Shown piece after piece: positions 42,761-51,920 of a stretch of DNA of 64,000 nt. The translations under genes and the position numbers were made by a program. Origin of the DNA: an uncultured Erythrobacter sp. (lineage in GTDB: Bacteria; Pseudomonadota; Alphaproteobacteria; Sphingomonadales; Sphingomonadaceae); NCBI GenBank assembly GCA_947493165.1, contig CANLPY010000001.1, positions 1,116,001 through 1,180,000 on the forward strand, read 5' to 3'. Each line of letters opens with the position of its first letter. Positions within the stretch are counted from its first letter, which is position 1. A model generated the notes under the pieces. That model searched no databases, was not told the DNA's origin, and worked only from the letters and a program-made list of their open reading frames with translations.

Positions 42761-43231
42761 TCAGCCCCGCCCGCGGTATGGCTGAACGCCTTGGTCCGGC
42801 ACCCATAGGCCTTCAGGGGCTGCGCCAGTTTGCCAGAAAACATCAATCGGGATGCCGCCGCGCGGATACCAATAGCCGCCAATGCGCAGCCACTGGGGCT
42901 TCATTTCTTCTGCCAGTCGCTGACCGATGCCAACCGTCACATCCTCATGAAAACCGTTGTGATTGCGAAATGAGCCGAGGAACAGCTTCAAGCTTTTGGA
43001 TTCGACAATCGTCTCACCCGGCGCATAGTCTATCACGAGATGCGCAAAATCAGGTTGGTCGGTCACCGGGCAAAGCGAAGTAAACTCTGGCGCGGCAAAG
43101 CGAACCAGAAACAGCGCACCTTTGCGCGGATTGGGCACGTAATCCAGCACCGCCTCTTCGGGTGAGGATGGCAGTGGCGTGTCTTTGCCAAGAAACGCAG
43201 GGGTAGAGCTATTTTCAGGTGTGCTTTCCAT
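42761..43231 (-). CDS. queF: NADPH-dependent 7-cyano-7-deazaguanine reductase (QueF)
   Basis: Reduces preQ0 to preQ1 on the way to queuosine in tRNA. The 156-residue unimodular form carries the covalent cysteine C54 and the Asp D61 in [11 protein letters not shown], and the QueF motif [24 protein letters not shown] 43231 gives the family start; the frame extends upstream without domain content. It is convergent with nothing but tRNA-Thr, and no other queuosine gene is nearby. Confidence 0.94.
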   Translation of the reverse strand: MESTPENSSTPAFLGKDTPLPSSPEEAVLDYVPNPRKGALFLVRFAAPEFTSLCPVTDQPDFAHLVIDYAPGETIVESKSLKLFLGSFRNHNGFHEDVTVGIGQRLAEEMKPQWLRIGGYWYPRGGIPIDVFWQTGAAPEGLWVPDQGVQPYRGRG

Positions 43232-43382
43232 GCCGCGCTGTTGCCGGGAAAGCGCCCTCCATGCAACCCGCAAGCTGGACGCGGCGGCGTTAATTCCTAT
43301 GACACGTGGCTAGGTATATGCTGTTTTCATAGCTGACCCTTTGCACCGTTGGATTGTTGACCCGATACGCCCTGATTTTGTG

Positions 43383-44654
43383 ATGCCTGCCGTTCTTCCT
43401 TCTTCCCGCGCTGTCCTAAATGGCGCAAGTGCGATGGCGATCACCGCCGCATTTGCTGCGCCTATGGCATTGGGCGCGTCGCCCGGCGGCTTCGCACTGC
43501 CGACTGCGACGCCAACACCAACATCGCGGCCCGAGGTGGAAGGCCCCGCGGATGACACCGGCGTTGTTCCGCTTGCCCCGCGCGTCATTCCCACCGATGC
43601 ACCGACACCGGCGCCGACCGCTGCTCCTAGCCCTCAACCGACAATTGCGCCAGTTTTGAACCCGACTGATAGTGCAACCCCTGCGGCCAATAGCACTGGC
43701 GGACCGGCAACCGTCCAACCGCTACCTAGCGATGCTGCACAACCGCAGGTTCGATCTAACCCAAGCACGGTGAGACAAGCTCAACCTGATACCCGCGCGC
43801 CTTCTGGTGAGCCGGTCTCGGATATCGCTGTAGAGGCGCCGCTCAGCACAGATGCGAGCGCCAGTGTTCCAGGCCTTGAAACTGAGGGGGGTATGCCCGT
43901 GCCGGCACAGGGCGCGCCTATCAGCGACGAAACTGCCGACGAAGCAAGTGCAGGCTCCATATCTCTGTGGATGTGGATCGCGGGTGGTTTGGCGATCTTG
44001 GCCGCTTTAATCGCAGGCTTGCTGTTTGTGCGCCGCAAGCAAACCGCGCTGGCTGTTCCAGAAATTGAGCGTCCGAAAATTGCATCCGCTCCTATACCCA
44101 CGCCTGCAGCAGCTCCGAAAACCGGGGACGTGACAGTCGAACCTGCCCTAGTCGCTCCTGTAACAGCCTTCGGTCCAGCAAGGATCAACCTAGCGCTGGA
44201 AATCGTTACGGCGACGCGCAGCATGATGAACTTCACGCTGGACTATCGCCTGACACTGGCCAATCGAGAAGCCCATGCGGTGCGCGACGTGTCAGTTGCA
44301 GCAATCCTTACCAGCGCGCAAAAGCAGGTTAGCCAAAGTGCAGCGCTTGAGGTTGATCGATTACAAGCTGAAACTGTTCCTCGGATTGGCCCCAGCAAAA
44401 GCCATTCGATCACAGGACAAGTGCAATTGCCGACAGCCAAACTTCAGGTATTGAGGCAAGGCAACAAGCCCCTGTTCGTGCCGTTGCTGCAAATCACAAT
44501 ACAGCAAGGTGATCTTGAGCCTCAAACGCATCACTACGTTGTCGGATTGCCTAGTTCGGCAAGTTCAGTGCGGCTCCATCCGATTCCGCTCGATACTCCT
44601 CCGGGCGGCATACCCGGCCTGCGCGTAAGAGAGCTTGAAATCCAGCCGGCATGA
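43383..44654 (+). CDS. proline/alanine-rich membrane-anchored protein, unknown function
   Basis: A 423-residue protein: a hydrophobic N-terminal signal-like segment (about 12-35), a long Pro/Thr/Ala/Ser-rich region (about 40-190), a membrane span (about 200-222, WIAGGLAILAALIAGLLFV) followed by RRK, and a C-terminal beta-rich domain (about 265-420) with LALEIVTATRSMMNFTLDYRL and VGLPSSASSVRL. The tail probably lies in the cytoplasm. ATG 43383 is the first plausible start. I do not recognise the family. It lies upstream of sseA on the same strand. Confidence 0.7.
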   Translation: MPAVLPSSRAVLNGASAMAITAAFAAPMALGASPGGFALPTATPTPTSRPEVEGPADDTGVVPLAPRVIPTDAPTPAPTAAPSPQPTIAPVLNPTDSATPAANSTGGPATVQPLPSDAAQPQVRSNPSTVRQAQPDTRAPSGEPVSDIAVEAPLSTDASASVPGLETEGGMPVPAQGAPISDETADEASAGSISLWMWIAGGLAILAALIAGLLFVRRKQTALAVPEIERPKIASAPIPTPAAAPKTGDVTVEPALVAPVTAFGPARINLALEIVTATRSMMNFTLDYRLTLANREAHAVRDVSVAAILTSAQKQVSQSAALEVDRLQAETVPRIGPSKSHSITGQVQLPTAKLQVLRQGNKPLFVPLLQITIQQGDLEPQTHHYVVGLPSSASSVRLHPIPLDTPPGGIPGLRVRELEIQPA

Positions 44655-44721
44655 ATCCCCGCGATAGGTTTGCGGCGCAATCACTTGGCGCAGGATCAAA
44701 GCCGCGCTACCGCAGGCGGTG

Positions 44722-45579
44722 ATGACAGATTCTCGCGAATTATTGATCAGCACGGAGTGGCTGGCAGAGCGCCTTCAGAATGATGATTTGGTAGTCATCG
44801 ATGCTTCGTTGCATCTGCCCGCCGCCGGCCGCGACGCGGAGGCCGAATATACCTCAGCACATATTCCCGGGGCACGGTTTCTCAACCTAACTGGTTTGAT
44901 CGATGAAACCTCTGATGTTCCGTCTGCCTTGCCCCGGCCTGATCAATTCGCTGCAGCTATCGCCGCACTTGGTGTAGAGCTTGGCAAGCGGATCATAATC
45001 TATGACGATAGCGCTTTAAAGAGCGCTGCGCGTGCCTGGTATCTGTTCACTGCCTTTGGCATTACGCCGGTCTTCGTCCTGGATGGCGGGCTTGCCAAAT
45101 GGCGCAGCGAAGATCGCCCGCTTGAGAGCGGCATAGTCGAGCACATTCCCAGCAGCCAGCCTGATCTTGGTCCGCCATCGCGCCTGCGGATGAAGGCCGA
45201 TATCCTCGCCAATATTAAGACCCGCACCGAACAGATACTTGATGCCCGCGCCGCTGACCGTTTTGAAGGCTGTGGCACAGACCCCGTGCACGGCGTCGAA
45301 GGTGGACGCATTCCCGGCTCACGCAATCTGCCGTTCGGCAAAATGTTCCGCGAAGACGGGACTTTCAAGTCGGACGATGATCTGCGTTCAGAGTTCAAGT
45401 CAGTCGGGGTCGATCTGAACCGGCCAATCACGGCCACTTGCGGCAGCGGTGCAACCGCCAGTGTGCTGCTCCTTGCACTCGCAAAGATCGGAAAGTCTGA
45501 CTGGGCGCTTTATGATGGCAGTTGGTCAGACTGGGGCGGCGATCCTGAAATGCCCAAAGAGACCGGGGCAAAGGCTTAA
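44722..45579 (+). CDS. sseA: 3-mercaptopyruvate sulfurtransferase (tandem rhodanese)
   Basis: A 285-residue two-domain rhodanese. The inactive N-terminal domain holds HIPGARFLNLTGLID, and the active domain has the catalytic loop CGSGATAS (C240), typical for mercaptopyruvate over thiosulfate. GTG 44719 is also in frame; ATG 44722 is preferred. It leads a run with metC on the same strand, 3 bases apart, consistent with cysteine/methionine sulfur metabolism. Confidence 0.92.
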   Translation: MTDSRELLISTEWLAERLQNDDLVVIDASLHLPAAGRDAEAEYTSAHIPGARFLNLTGLIDETSDVPSALPRPDQFAAAIAALGVELGKRIIIYDDSALKSAARAWYLFTAFGITPVFVLDGGLAKWRSEDRPLESGIVEHIPSSQPDLGPPSRLRMKADILANIKTRTEQILDARAADRFEGCGTDPVHGVEGGRIPGSRNLPFGKMFREDGTFKSDDDLRSEFKSVGVDLNRPITATCGSGATASVLLLALAKIGKSDWALYDGSWSDWGGDPEMPKETGAKA

Positions 45580-45582
45580 CGT

Positions 45583-46794
45583 ATGGCAGGCGGAACTGAA
45601 GGGAAAAAACCCGGAACAAAGCTGGTCGGCGCAGGCCGCCGCCAAGAATGGACCGGCCCCGTTGTCAACCCGCCAGTTTGGCGCGCGAGCACACACATTT
45701 ACGCCAGCGAAGCTGACCGCAAGGCGGGCGGACCGCAGCCCAAAGACGGCAAGTTCTATTACGGCAGGCAAGGTGCGCCCACGCAATGGGCGCTGGCACA
45801 AGCGCTGACGGAACTAGAGCCGGGCGCGGCAGGTACGATGCTCTACCCCAGCGGCGTTGCAGCGATCAACGGCGCATTGATGAGCGTTTTGCGCCCCGGA
45901 GATGTGCTGCTGATTAGCGACAACTCATATGAGCCATCGCGCATTATGGCGACCGGCTTTCTCAAAAGATGGGGCATAGAGCATCGCTTCTTCGACCCAC
46001 TCGATTTGGCCGCTTATCAAGCATTGTTTTGCGAACGGACCAAGGCCGTGTGGCTTGAAAGCCCGGGCAGCCTGACGATGGAAGTGTGTGATATTCCAGC
46101 ACTAACAGACATTGCGCGCAAACGCGGCGCAGTCAGCCTGATCGACAACACCTGGGCCAGCGCAATCGGCTTTCCAGCCTTGCAGCGCGGCTGTGATATC
46201 TCCGTGATGAGCCTGACAAAGCATGTTGGCGGGCATTCCGATTTGATGATGGGCAGCGCGAGCGCGGGTGAGAAATTCTATCGCAGACTGCGCCAAACCA
46301 GCCAGCAGATGGGTAATGTCGTCTCACCAGATGACGCTGCGCTCGCTTTGCGCGGACTGCGCACCATGGGCGTTAGGCTGGAACGCGGGATGCAAACCGC
46401 GATCACGGTAGCGCAATGGTTGCAAAGCCGCCCCGAAGTCGCTGCGGTGCATTGCCCGCTTTTGGAAGGCGATGCAGGGTTTGAGCTTTGGCAGCGAGAT
46501 TTCACCGGCGGATGCGGTCTTTTCAGCTTCACTCTAGCCGATGCCAATCTTGAGCAACGCGCAGCCTTTGTCGATGCATTGAAACTGTTTGCGATCGGCT
46601 ACAGCTGGGGTGGGTATGAAAGCCTTGCGCTGCCCTATGATGCCGCCCCGATCCGCAACACAATGGCCATTCCCGGCTCCGCAAAGTCGGACACTAGCGA
46701 AGCGATGAGCATTCGCCTATCGATCGGCCTTGAAGACCCGGCAGACCTGATTGAGGATCTCACAAGCGGTTTCGCCGCAATGAAAGACATATGA
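45583..46794 (+). CDS. metC: cystathionine beta-lyase
   Basis: A 403-residue Cys/Met metabolism PLP enzyme converting cystathionine to homocysteine. Seen: YYGRQGAPTQWALAQALTELE, LYPSGVAAIN, LESPGSLTMEVCDIPAL, VSLIDNTWASAIGFPAL, and the PLP lysine K213 in SLTKHVGGHSD. GYSWGGYESLALP at the C-terminal end is the beta-lyase signature. Tight spacing with sseA before and a 4-base overlap with mscS after it. Confidence 0.93.
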   Translation: MAGGTEGKKPGTKLVGAGRRQEWTGPVVNPPVWRASTHIYASEADRKAGGPQPKDGKFYYGRQGAPTQWALAQALTELEPGAAGTMLYPSGVAAINGALMSVLRPGDVLLISDNSYEPSRIMATGFLKRWGIEHRFFDPLDLAAYQALFCERTKAVWLESPGSLTMEVCDIPALTDIARKRGAVSLIDNTWASAIGFPALQRGCDISVMSLTKHVGGHSDLMMGSASAGEKFYRRLRQTSQQMGNVVSPDDAALALRGLRTMGVRLERGMQTAITVAQWLQSRPEVAAVHCPLLEGDAGFELWQRDFTGGCGLFSFTLADANLEQRAAFVDALKLFAIGYSWGGYESLALPYDAAPIRNTMAIPGSAKSDTSEAMSIRLSIGLEDPADLIEDLTSGFAAMKDI

Positions 46795-47870
46795 CAACAC
46801 CAACTGCTCCAACCACCGATAGCTCGGCCCCGACAGAGGCGGTTGCAACGGCAACGCCTGAACCCTCGCAGCCCGGCCAGGCTTGGAGGCTTGCAGAGGA
46901 CGCGCCTCAACTTGAGGAAGTGGACGTCATTGCGAGCCAAGGTATCCGTGATGGAATTGCATCGCAAAGCAAAACCGCTGGATCCGTGGTCGACACACTT
47001 GATGCATGGGCGCTCAGCATTGGTGAAATGCGGGTGTCATTATTCGATGTTTTGCTCATCGTTGGGGTGATCGCGCTCGTCATCACTGGCGCATGGCTCG
47101 CCATCCGCGTTAGCCGGAGCCTGCTCGGGCGGGTGACCAGCTTTGATTCATCGCAGCGATTGCTGGCTGAAAAGCTGAGTACGATGGCGATCTGGGGTCT
47201 AGCGTTCTTCATCGGCATTGATTTGCTGGGGATCGACCTAACCGCACTCGCTTTCTTTGGCGGCGCATTTGGTCTCGCCATTGGTTTTGGCCTTCAGAAA
47301 ACCTTCGGTAACTTGATTTCAGGCATCCTCCTGTTGATGGATAAATCGATCAAGCCGGGCGATGTCATTTCAGTAACGGATCAGGCGGGTAATGAGAGCT
47401 TTGGCCAGATCCGAAAGATCGGTATTCGCGCAATTTCAGTGATCACTCGTGACCAAACCGAATATCTCATCCCGAATGAAAACCTGATGATCAATCAGGT
47501 GGTTAATTGGTCGTACAGCTCACGCGATGTTCGGGTGAAGGCTCCGGTTGGCGTGTCTTATGGCTGCGATTTGAAGCTCGTTGAAGAACTGCTTTATCAG
47601 GCCGTCGACGAAACAAACCGTATCCTGAGTGCTCCCAAACCGCGTGTAAATTTGATGGGATTTGGCGACAGTTCTGTCGATTTTGAAATACGCTTTTGGA
47701 TCCAAGACCCCGAGGAAGGTCTCGCGAATATCCGCTCCGATGTTTTCAAGCGGGTATGGCAGCTCTTCAAAGAGCACAATATTGAGATTCCGTTCCCGCA
47801 ACGCGATCTTAACCTGCGCAGCAACCAACAAATAGACCGCCTGATAGATGCGATGGCAGCAAAGAAGTAA
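46791..47870 (+). CDS. small-conductance mechanosensitive ion channel, MscS family
   Basis: A 359-residue membrane protein. After a 75-residue Thr/Pro/Ala- and charge-rich N-terminus come spans about 86-108, 130-150 and 155-178; the last is the pore helix of alanines and glycines (LAFFGGAFGLAIGFGLQKTF). The beta domain follows (GDVISVTDQAGNESFGQIRKIGIRAISVITRD, in pieces) and the C-terminal alpha/beta part FPQRDLNLRS. Releases solutes on osmotic downshock. The start overlaps metC by ATGA. Confidence 0.92.
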   Translation: MTTPTAPTTDSSAPTEAVATATPEPSQPGQAWRLAEDAPQLEEVDVIASQGIRDGIASQSKTAGSVVDTLDAWALSIGEMRVSLFDVLLIVGVIALVITGAWLAIRVSRSLLGRVTSFDSSQRLLAEKLSTMAIWGLAFFIGIDLLGIDLTALAFFGGAFGLAIGFGLQKTFGNLISGILLLMDKSIKPGDVISVTDQAGNESFGQIRKIGIRAISVITRDQTEYLIPNENLMINQVVNWSYSSRDVRVKAPVGVSYGCDLKLVEELLYQAVDETNRILSAPKPRVNLMGFGDSSVDFEIRFWIQDPEEGLANIRSDVFKRVWQLFKEHNIEIPFPQRDLNLRSNQQIDRLIDAMAAKK

Positions 47871-47983
47871 AGCTGACGTGCAAATGCAGCGGCGGGGTTA
47901 CGCAGCGTTGCAATAGCTTTCCTACAGACACGCAAATCCATTCTCACTGGCGTGATTGTCGCTAGCAGCCCAAATCGCGGCTT

Positions 47984-48754
47984 ATGAAAACGACAGGCAC
48001 AATCTATTTGGTAGGTGCGGGTCCAGGTGACCCCGACCTGCTAACCCTTCGTGCGGCACGCTTGCTCGATACGGCCGAACTTGTCGTCCATGACGGTTTA
48101 GTTTCGCGCGAAATCCTTGCGCTGGCGCCAACCTCGGCCGAATTAATTTCCGTCGCGAAGCAGCGCTCGCGGCACACCCTGCCTCAGGACGATATCAACG
48201 CTCTGCTGATCCGCGAGGCGAAGAAGGGCCGCGATGTTGTGCGCCTGAAAGGCGGCGATCCGCTGGTTTTTGGACGCGGCGGCGAGGAAGCGGAAGACGC
48301 CCGCGCAGCCGGTGTTCCGGTTGTGATCGTTCCCGGTATTAGCGCCGCGAATGGCGCGGCCGCAGCGGCTCAGATCGCCCTGACCCACCGCGATGCATCC
48401 AGCATCGTCAGCTTTGTCGCGGGCCAATGCAAAGGTTTGTCCGAGCAAAATTGGTCGGGCCTTGCCGGTAAGGATCGGACTTTGGTGATCTACATGGGCG
48501 TTAAAACTGCACCCCAGATTGCCGAGAAACTGATGGCCGATGGCCTCGCGCCCGACGTTCCGGTCGCTGTGATTGAGAACGCCGCTCGGCCGGAAATGCG
48601 GGTTGTTTGCGGATTGCTTGCGGGCCTGCCGCAGCTCGTCACGGCGCATAAGATCAAAAGCCCCGCGCTGATCGTGATCGGCGATGTGACTGCTCGTAAT
48701 TCTGGCCTCGGCGATCAAGCTCTGGCCAAACTCACTATCGAGGAAACCCAATGA
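47984..48754 (+). CDS. cobA: uroporphyrinogen-III C-methyltransferase
   Basis: A 256-residue SAM-dependent methyltransferase making precorrin-2. Motifs: YLVGAGPGDPDLLTLRAARLL, the VVRLKGGDPLVFGRGGEE block, IVPGISAANGAAA, and YMGVKTAPQIAEKL. The product feeds the dehydrogenase/ferrochelatase at 27844 for siroheme, needed by cysI three genes on. It overlaps the DUF2849 gene by 4 bases. The 113-base gap before it likely holds the operon promoter. Confidence 0.95.
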   Translation: MKTTGTIYLVGAGPGDPDLLTLRAARLLDTAELVVHDGLVSREILALAPTSAELISVAKQRSRHTLPQDDINALLIREAKKGRDVVRLKGGDPLVFGRGGEEAEDARAAGVPVVIVPGISAANGAAAAAQIALTHRDASSIVSFVAGQCKGLSEQNWSGLAGKDRTLVIYMGVKTAPQIAEKLMADGLAPDVPVAVIENAARPEMRVVCGLLAGLPQLVTAHKIKSPALIVIGDVTARNSGLGDQALAKLTIEETQ

Positions 48755-49047
48755 ACATCCTCACCGGAAATGACCTGAAGACAGGTGAAGTCGTGTGGTG
48801 GGACGGCCAAAATTGGTCGTTATCCGTGCATGACGCAGTCGATGTTGGCGACATGGGCGAGCAAATCCTCGCCGCTGAAGAAGCCGCGCGGCGGGTGAAC
48901 GTGCCCTACGCGCTGGTCGCCAGCCGCACCGAAGAAGGCGTGCGGCCTGCTCACATTAAAGACCGGGTGCGTGCGCTCGGCCCAACGGTCCGCCGCGATC
49001 TCGCGGTGCCGACTGCCTCCAAAACCGGCTGGGACTGGGTGATTTAA
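48751..49047 (+). CDS. DUF2849 domain protein
   Basis: A 98-residue protein with LKTGEVVWWDGQNWS and SRTEEGVRPAHIKDRVRALGPT, matching DUF2849 proteins that sit between cobA and cysI in alphaproteobacteria. No metal or nucleotide motif is obvious. ATGA overlap with cobA and one base before cysI show strict co-translation. The role in sulfite reduction is unknown; it might help siroheme or electron delivery, which is inference. Confidence 0.85.
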   Translation: MNILTGNDLKTGEVVWWDGQNWSLSVHDAVDVGDMGEQILAAEEAARRVNVPYALVASRTEEGVRPAHIKDRVRALGPTVRRDLAVPTASKTGWDWVI

Positions 49048-49048
49048 G

Positions 49049-50677
49049 ATGTATCAGTATGACCAATACGACCAAGCGATGGTCGACGCCCGCGTTGAGG
49101 AATTCCGCGACCAGGCTCAGCGCCGCCTTGATGGCAAGCTGACCGAAGACCAGTTCAAGCCGCTGCGGCTGATGAACGGCCTGTACCTGCAACTCCACGC
49201 TTACATGCTGCGGGTCGCAATCCCCTATGGCACGCTCAATTCGCGGCAGATGACCGCACTGGCCGACATCGCAGATAAGTATGATCGCGGCTATGGCCAC
49301 TTCACCACGCGGCAAAACCTGCAATACAATTGGATCAAGCTGGAGGATGCCGCCGACATTCTCGCCGATCTGTCCAAGGTTGAGATGCACGCGATCCAGA
49401 CCAGCGGCAATTGCATCCGCAATATCAGCTCCGATCACTTTGCTGGCGCTGCTCACGACGAGCTGATCGATCCGCGTCCCTATGCCGAGCTGCTGCGCCA
49501 ATGGTCGAGCTTCCACCCGGAGTTCACCTATCTGCCGCGCAAGTTCAAAATCGCTGTGATTGCAGCAGACACTGATCGCGCAGCGATGCGCCTGCACGAC
49601 ATTGGCATTCAAATAGTTGAGCAAAACGGTGAGGTCGGTGCGAGCTTTTACGTTGGCGGCGGTATGGGACGCACCCCGATGATCGCTCCACAAATCCGCG
49701 AATTTGTGCCTCTGGATCAGCTGGTTACCTATGCCGAGGCGTGCCTGCGTGTGTACAATCGCTATGGCCGCCGCGACAATAAGTACAAGGCGCGCATCAA
49801 AATCCTGGTCCATGAAATGGGCGCAGAGGAATACACCCGCCAGGTCGAGGAAGAGTTCGCGCATCTGCTGGATCAAGGCGTTGAACCGCCGCTGGCTGAG
49901 CTGGAGCGGATCAAACCGTTCTTTGCCGATCCCCCTTTTGAGGACGGTCCTAAGAGCGTTGATCGCTCAGACCCAGATTTTGCCCTTTGGGTCGACCGTA
50001 ACACCGTGCGCCACAAGCACGACAGCTATGTCAGCGCGGTCATCAGCCTGAAGCCGGTTGGCGGCATTCCCGGCGATGCGACCGGCGATCAGATGCGTCT
50101 GATGGCGAAGCTAGCCAAGCAATACAGCTTTGATGAGCTACGCGTTATGCACACGCAAAACATCGTCCTGCCTCATGTCAAAATCGCCGATTTGCACGCG
50201 CTATGGACCGCGCTGGAGGCGGCCGATCTAGGCGCGCCAAACCTCGATACGATTGAGGATATTATCGCCTGCCCCGGCCTCGATTATTGCGCGCTTGCCA
50301 ACGCTCGTTCGATCCCGCTGTCGCAGCGCATCTCAGAAAGCTTTGCGAAGTCTGGCCGCACGGCAGAACTGGGCCAGCTAAAGCTCAAAATCTCTGGCTG
50401 CATCAACGCTTGCGGGCATCACCATGCCGGCCACATCGGCATCCTCGGCGTCGATAAAAAAGGCAAAGAGAACTACCAACTCTCGCTCGGCGGCAGCGAG
50501 GCAGAGGACGTATCGCTCGCCAAGATCACCGGCCCTGGCTTTGACGAGGACGGCGTGATCAAAGCGGTAGAAACCGTCACCGATGTCTATCTTGAGACCC
50601 GCGAGGACGGCGAACGCTTCCTCGACACTTACCGCCGCATCGGAATGGCCCCCTTTAAGGAGGCGCTTTATGACTGA
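49049..50677 (+). CDS. cysI: siroheme-dependent sulfite (nitrite/sulfite) reductase hemoprotein
   Basis: A 542-residue ferredoxin-type nitrite/sulfite reductase. Two copies of the ferrite-reductase half-domain carry RQNLQYNWIK and HTQNIVLPHVK; the [4Fe-4S]-siroheme cysteines are in ACPGLDYC (C-x5-C) and SGCINACGHHH (C-x3-C). With cysH and cobA around it, sulfite is the likely substrate. No flavoprotein CysJ is seen, so electrons may come from ferredoxin. AAGATG start, one base from DUF2849. Confidence 0.93.
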   Translation: MYQYDQYDQAMVDARVEEFRDQAQRRLDGKLTEDQFKPLRLMNGLYLQLHAYMLRVAIPYGTLNSRQMTALADIADKYDRGYGHFTTRQNLQYNWIKLEDAADILADLSKVEMHAIQTSGNCIRNISSDHFAGAAHDELIDPRPYAELLRQWSSFHPEFTYLPRKFKIAVIAADTDRAAMRLHDIGIQIVEQNGEVGASFYVGGGMGRTPMIAPQIREFVPLDQLVTYAEACLRVYNRYGRRDNKYKARIKILVHEMGAEEYTRQVEEEFAHLLDQGVEPPLAELERIKPFFADPPFEDGPKSVDRSDPDFALWVDRNTVRHKHDSYVSAVISLKPVGGIPGDATGDQMRLMAKLAKQYSFDELRVMHTQNIVLPHVKIADLHALWTALEAADLGAPNLDTIEDIIACPGLDYCALANARSIPLSQRISESFAKSGRTAELGQLKLKISGCINACGHHHAGHIGILGVDKKGKENYQLSLGGSEAEDVSLAKITGPGFDEDGVIKAVETVTDVYLETREDGERFLDTYRRIGMAPFKEALYD

Positions 50678-51119
50678 TTTTGGAACATCCCCAGATGACG
50701 TGCAGTTCCGTTTCCGCGATGATGGAGTCGCAGATCATGGCACGGTAACTGTTGATGCGTGCTGCGATCAGACCAACGCCACCGCCGTACGGATTGAGCC
50801 GAGCGACGACGCGCGCGTCCTTCTGCCTTTCCTAGATCGGCTCGCGCTGGTCGAGGTGCACTTTCCGACCTTCGGCGACGGACGCGGATACTCAGCCGCG
50901 CGGATACTGCGCGAGGCCGGATATGAGGGTGAACTCCGCGCAGTTGGCGATGTGCTGATCGATCAGCTTTCACATATGCGCCGCTGCGGCTTTGATTCCT
51001 TTGCGCCGGATAAATCGCTTGATGAAGAGGACGCCAAGCGCGCCTTTGCGCAGTGGGATAATGTCTATCAAAGCGCCGCCGATGCGCGCAAAACCATAGC
51101 AGAGTTGCGCCATGAATAA
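50670..51119 (+). CDS. DUF934 domain protein
   Basis: A 149-residue protein of the DUF934 family, found between cysI and cysH in many proteobacteria. Segments: RVLLPFLDRLALVEVHFPTFGDGRGYSAARIL (positions about 50-82) and GDVLIDQLSHMRRCGFDSFA. AAGGAGG before ATG 50670, an 8-base overlap with cysI and an 8-base overlap with cysH. No catalytic motif is known; it may be an accessory to sulfite reductase or electron transfer. Confidence 0.88.
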   Translation: MTDFGTSPDDVQFRFRDDGVADHGTVTVDACCDQTNATAVRIEPSDDARVLLPFLDRLALVEVHFPTFGDGRGYSAARILREAGYEGELRAVGDVLIDQLSHMRRCGFDSFAPDKSLDEEDAKRAFAQWDNVYQSAADARKTIAELRHE

Positions 51120-51903
51120 GCCTGAAGCCCCCCTTTCCACCAGCGAAGCACATGCCCGTGCAGTTGACCGGCTTGATACCGGGCCACGCTTCACAGAGCA
51201 TGACGCAGTGCGCCTCAACCGCATGTTCCGCGGGGCGAATACGATGGAAATGCTCGAAGGCGTGATCAAAGGCGATCTGGCCGGAGATATCGCAATTGTA
51301 TCCAGCTTCGGCGCGGAAAGCGCGGCGCTTTTGCACTTAGTCGCACAGGTGGATCGCAATATCCCGGTGCTGTTTCTCGACACTGGTAAGCATTTCGCTG
51401 AGACCTTGGAATACCGCGATGCGGTGGTCCAGAAAATCGGCCTGACCAATCTGGTGGTTCTGACCCCAGACGAAGCGGAGCTAAACAAAAAAGACGAAAG
51501 CGGTCTGCGCTGGTCTTACGATCCGGATGGCTGCTGTGAGATCCGCAAGGTGATCCCGCTCGCTAAAGCGCTTGAGAGCTACGACGCGAGCTTCACTGGG
51601 CGTAAGGCGTTTCAATCCAGCACGCGGGCTAACCTACCACGGTTCGAGATTGACAATTCCGACGCTCAGGGGCGGCTCAAAATCAATCCGTTGATCGATT
51701 GGTCTGCGGACGATATCCAAGCCTATTTCGATGAGCACGATCTCCCGCGCCATCCACTGGTGGCAGAGGGCTATCCCTCTATCGGTTGCGCGCCCTGCAC
51801 GAACAAAGTTGCCGAAGGCGAAGACGCGCGCTCTGGACGTTGGAAAGGCTGGGACAAGACCGAATGCGGCATCCACAAGCCGGGCGAGGAACCGTTTCTG
51901 TAA
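51112..51903 (+). CDS. cysH: adenylylsulfate (APS) reductase, Fe-S type
   Basis: Reduces activated sulfate to sulfite. The 263-residue protein has SSFGAESAALLHLV, FLDTGKHFAETLEYRD, and four cluster cysteines in DGCCEIRKV and IGCAPCTNK, plus the catalytic cysteine in TECGIH. The CC...CxxC pairs mark the [4Fe-4S] APS-type enzyme and not the PAPS enzyme. It is the last gene of the sulfur operon; the next gene is convergent. Confidence 0.95.
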   Translation: MNKPEAPLSTSEAHARAVDRLDTGPRFTEHDAVRLNRMFRGANTMEMLEGVIKGDLAGDIAIVSSFGAESAALLHLVAQVDRNIPVLFLDTGKHFAETLEYRDAVVQKIGLTNLVVLTPDEAELNKKDESGLRWSYDPDGCCEIRKVIPLAKALESYDASFTGRKAFQSSTRANLPRFEIDNSDAQGRLKINPLIDWSADDIQAYFDEHDLPRHPLVAEGYPSIGCAPCTNKVAEGEDARSGRWKGWDKTECGIHKPGEEPFL

Positions 51904-51920
51904 GAAATCGGGACCAGTAC

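Noticed and set aside
48956..49876. A 306-codon open frame antisense to cysI
   Set aside because: The composition is that of a mirrored frame; cysI carries its siroheme and cluster motifs.
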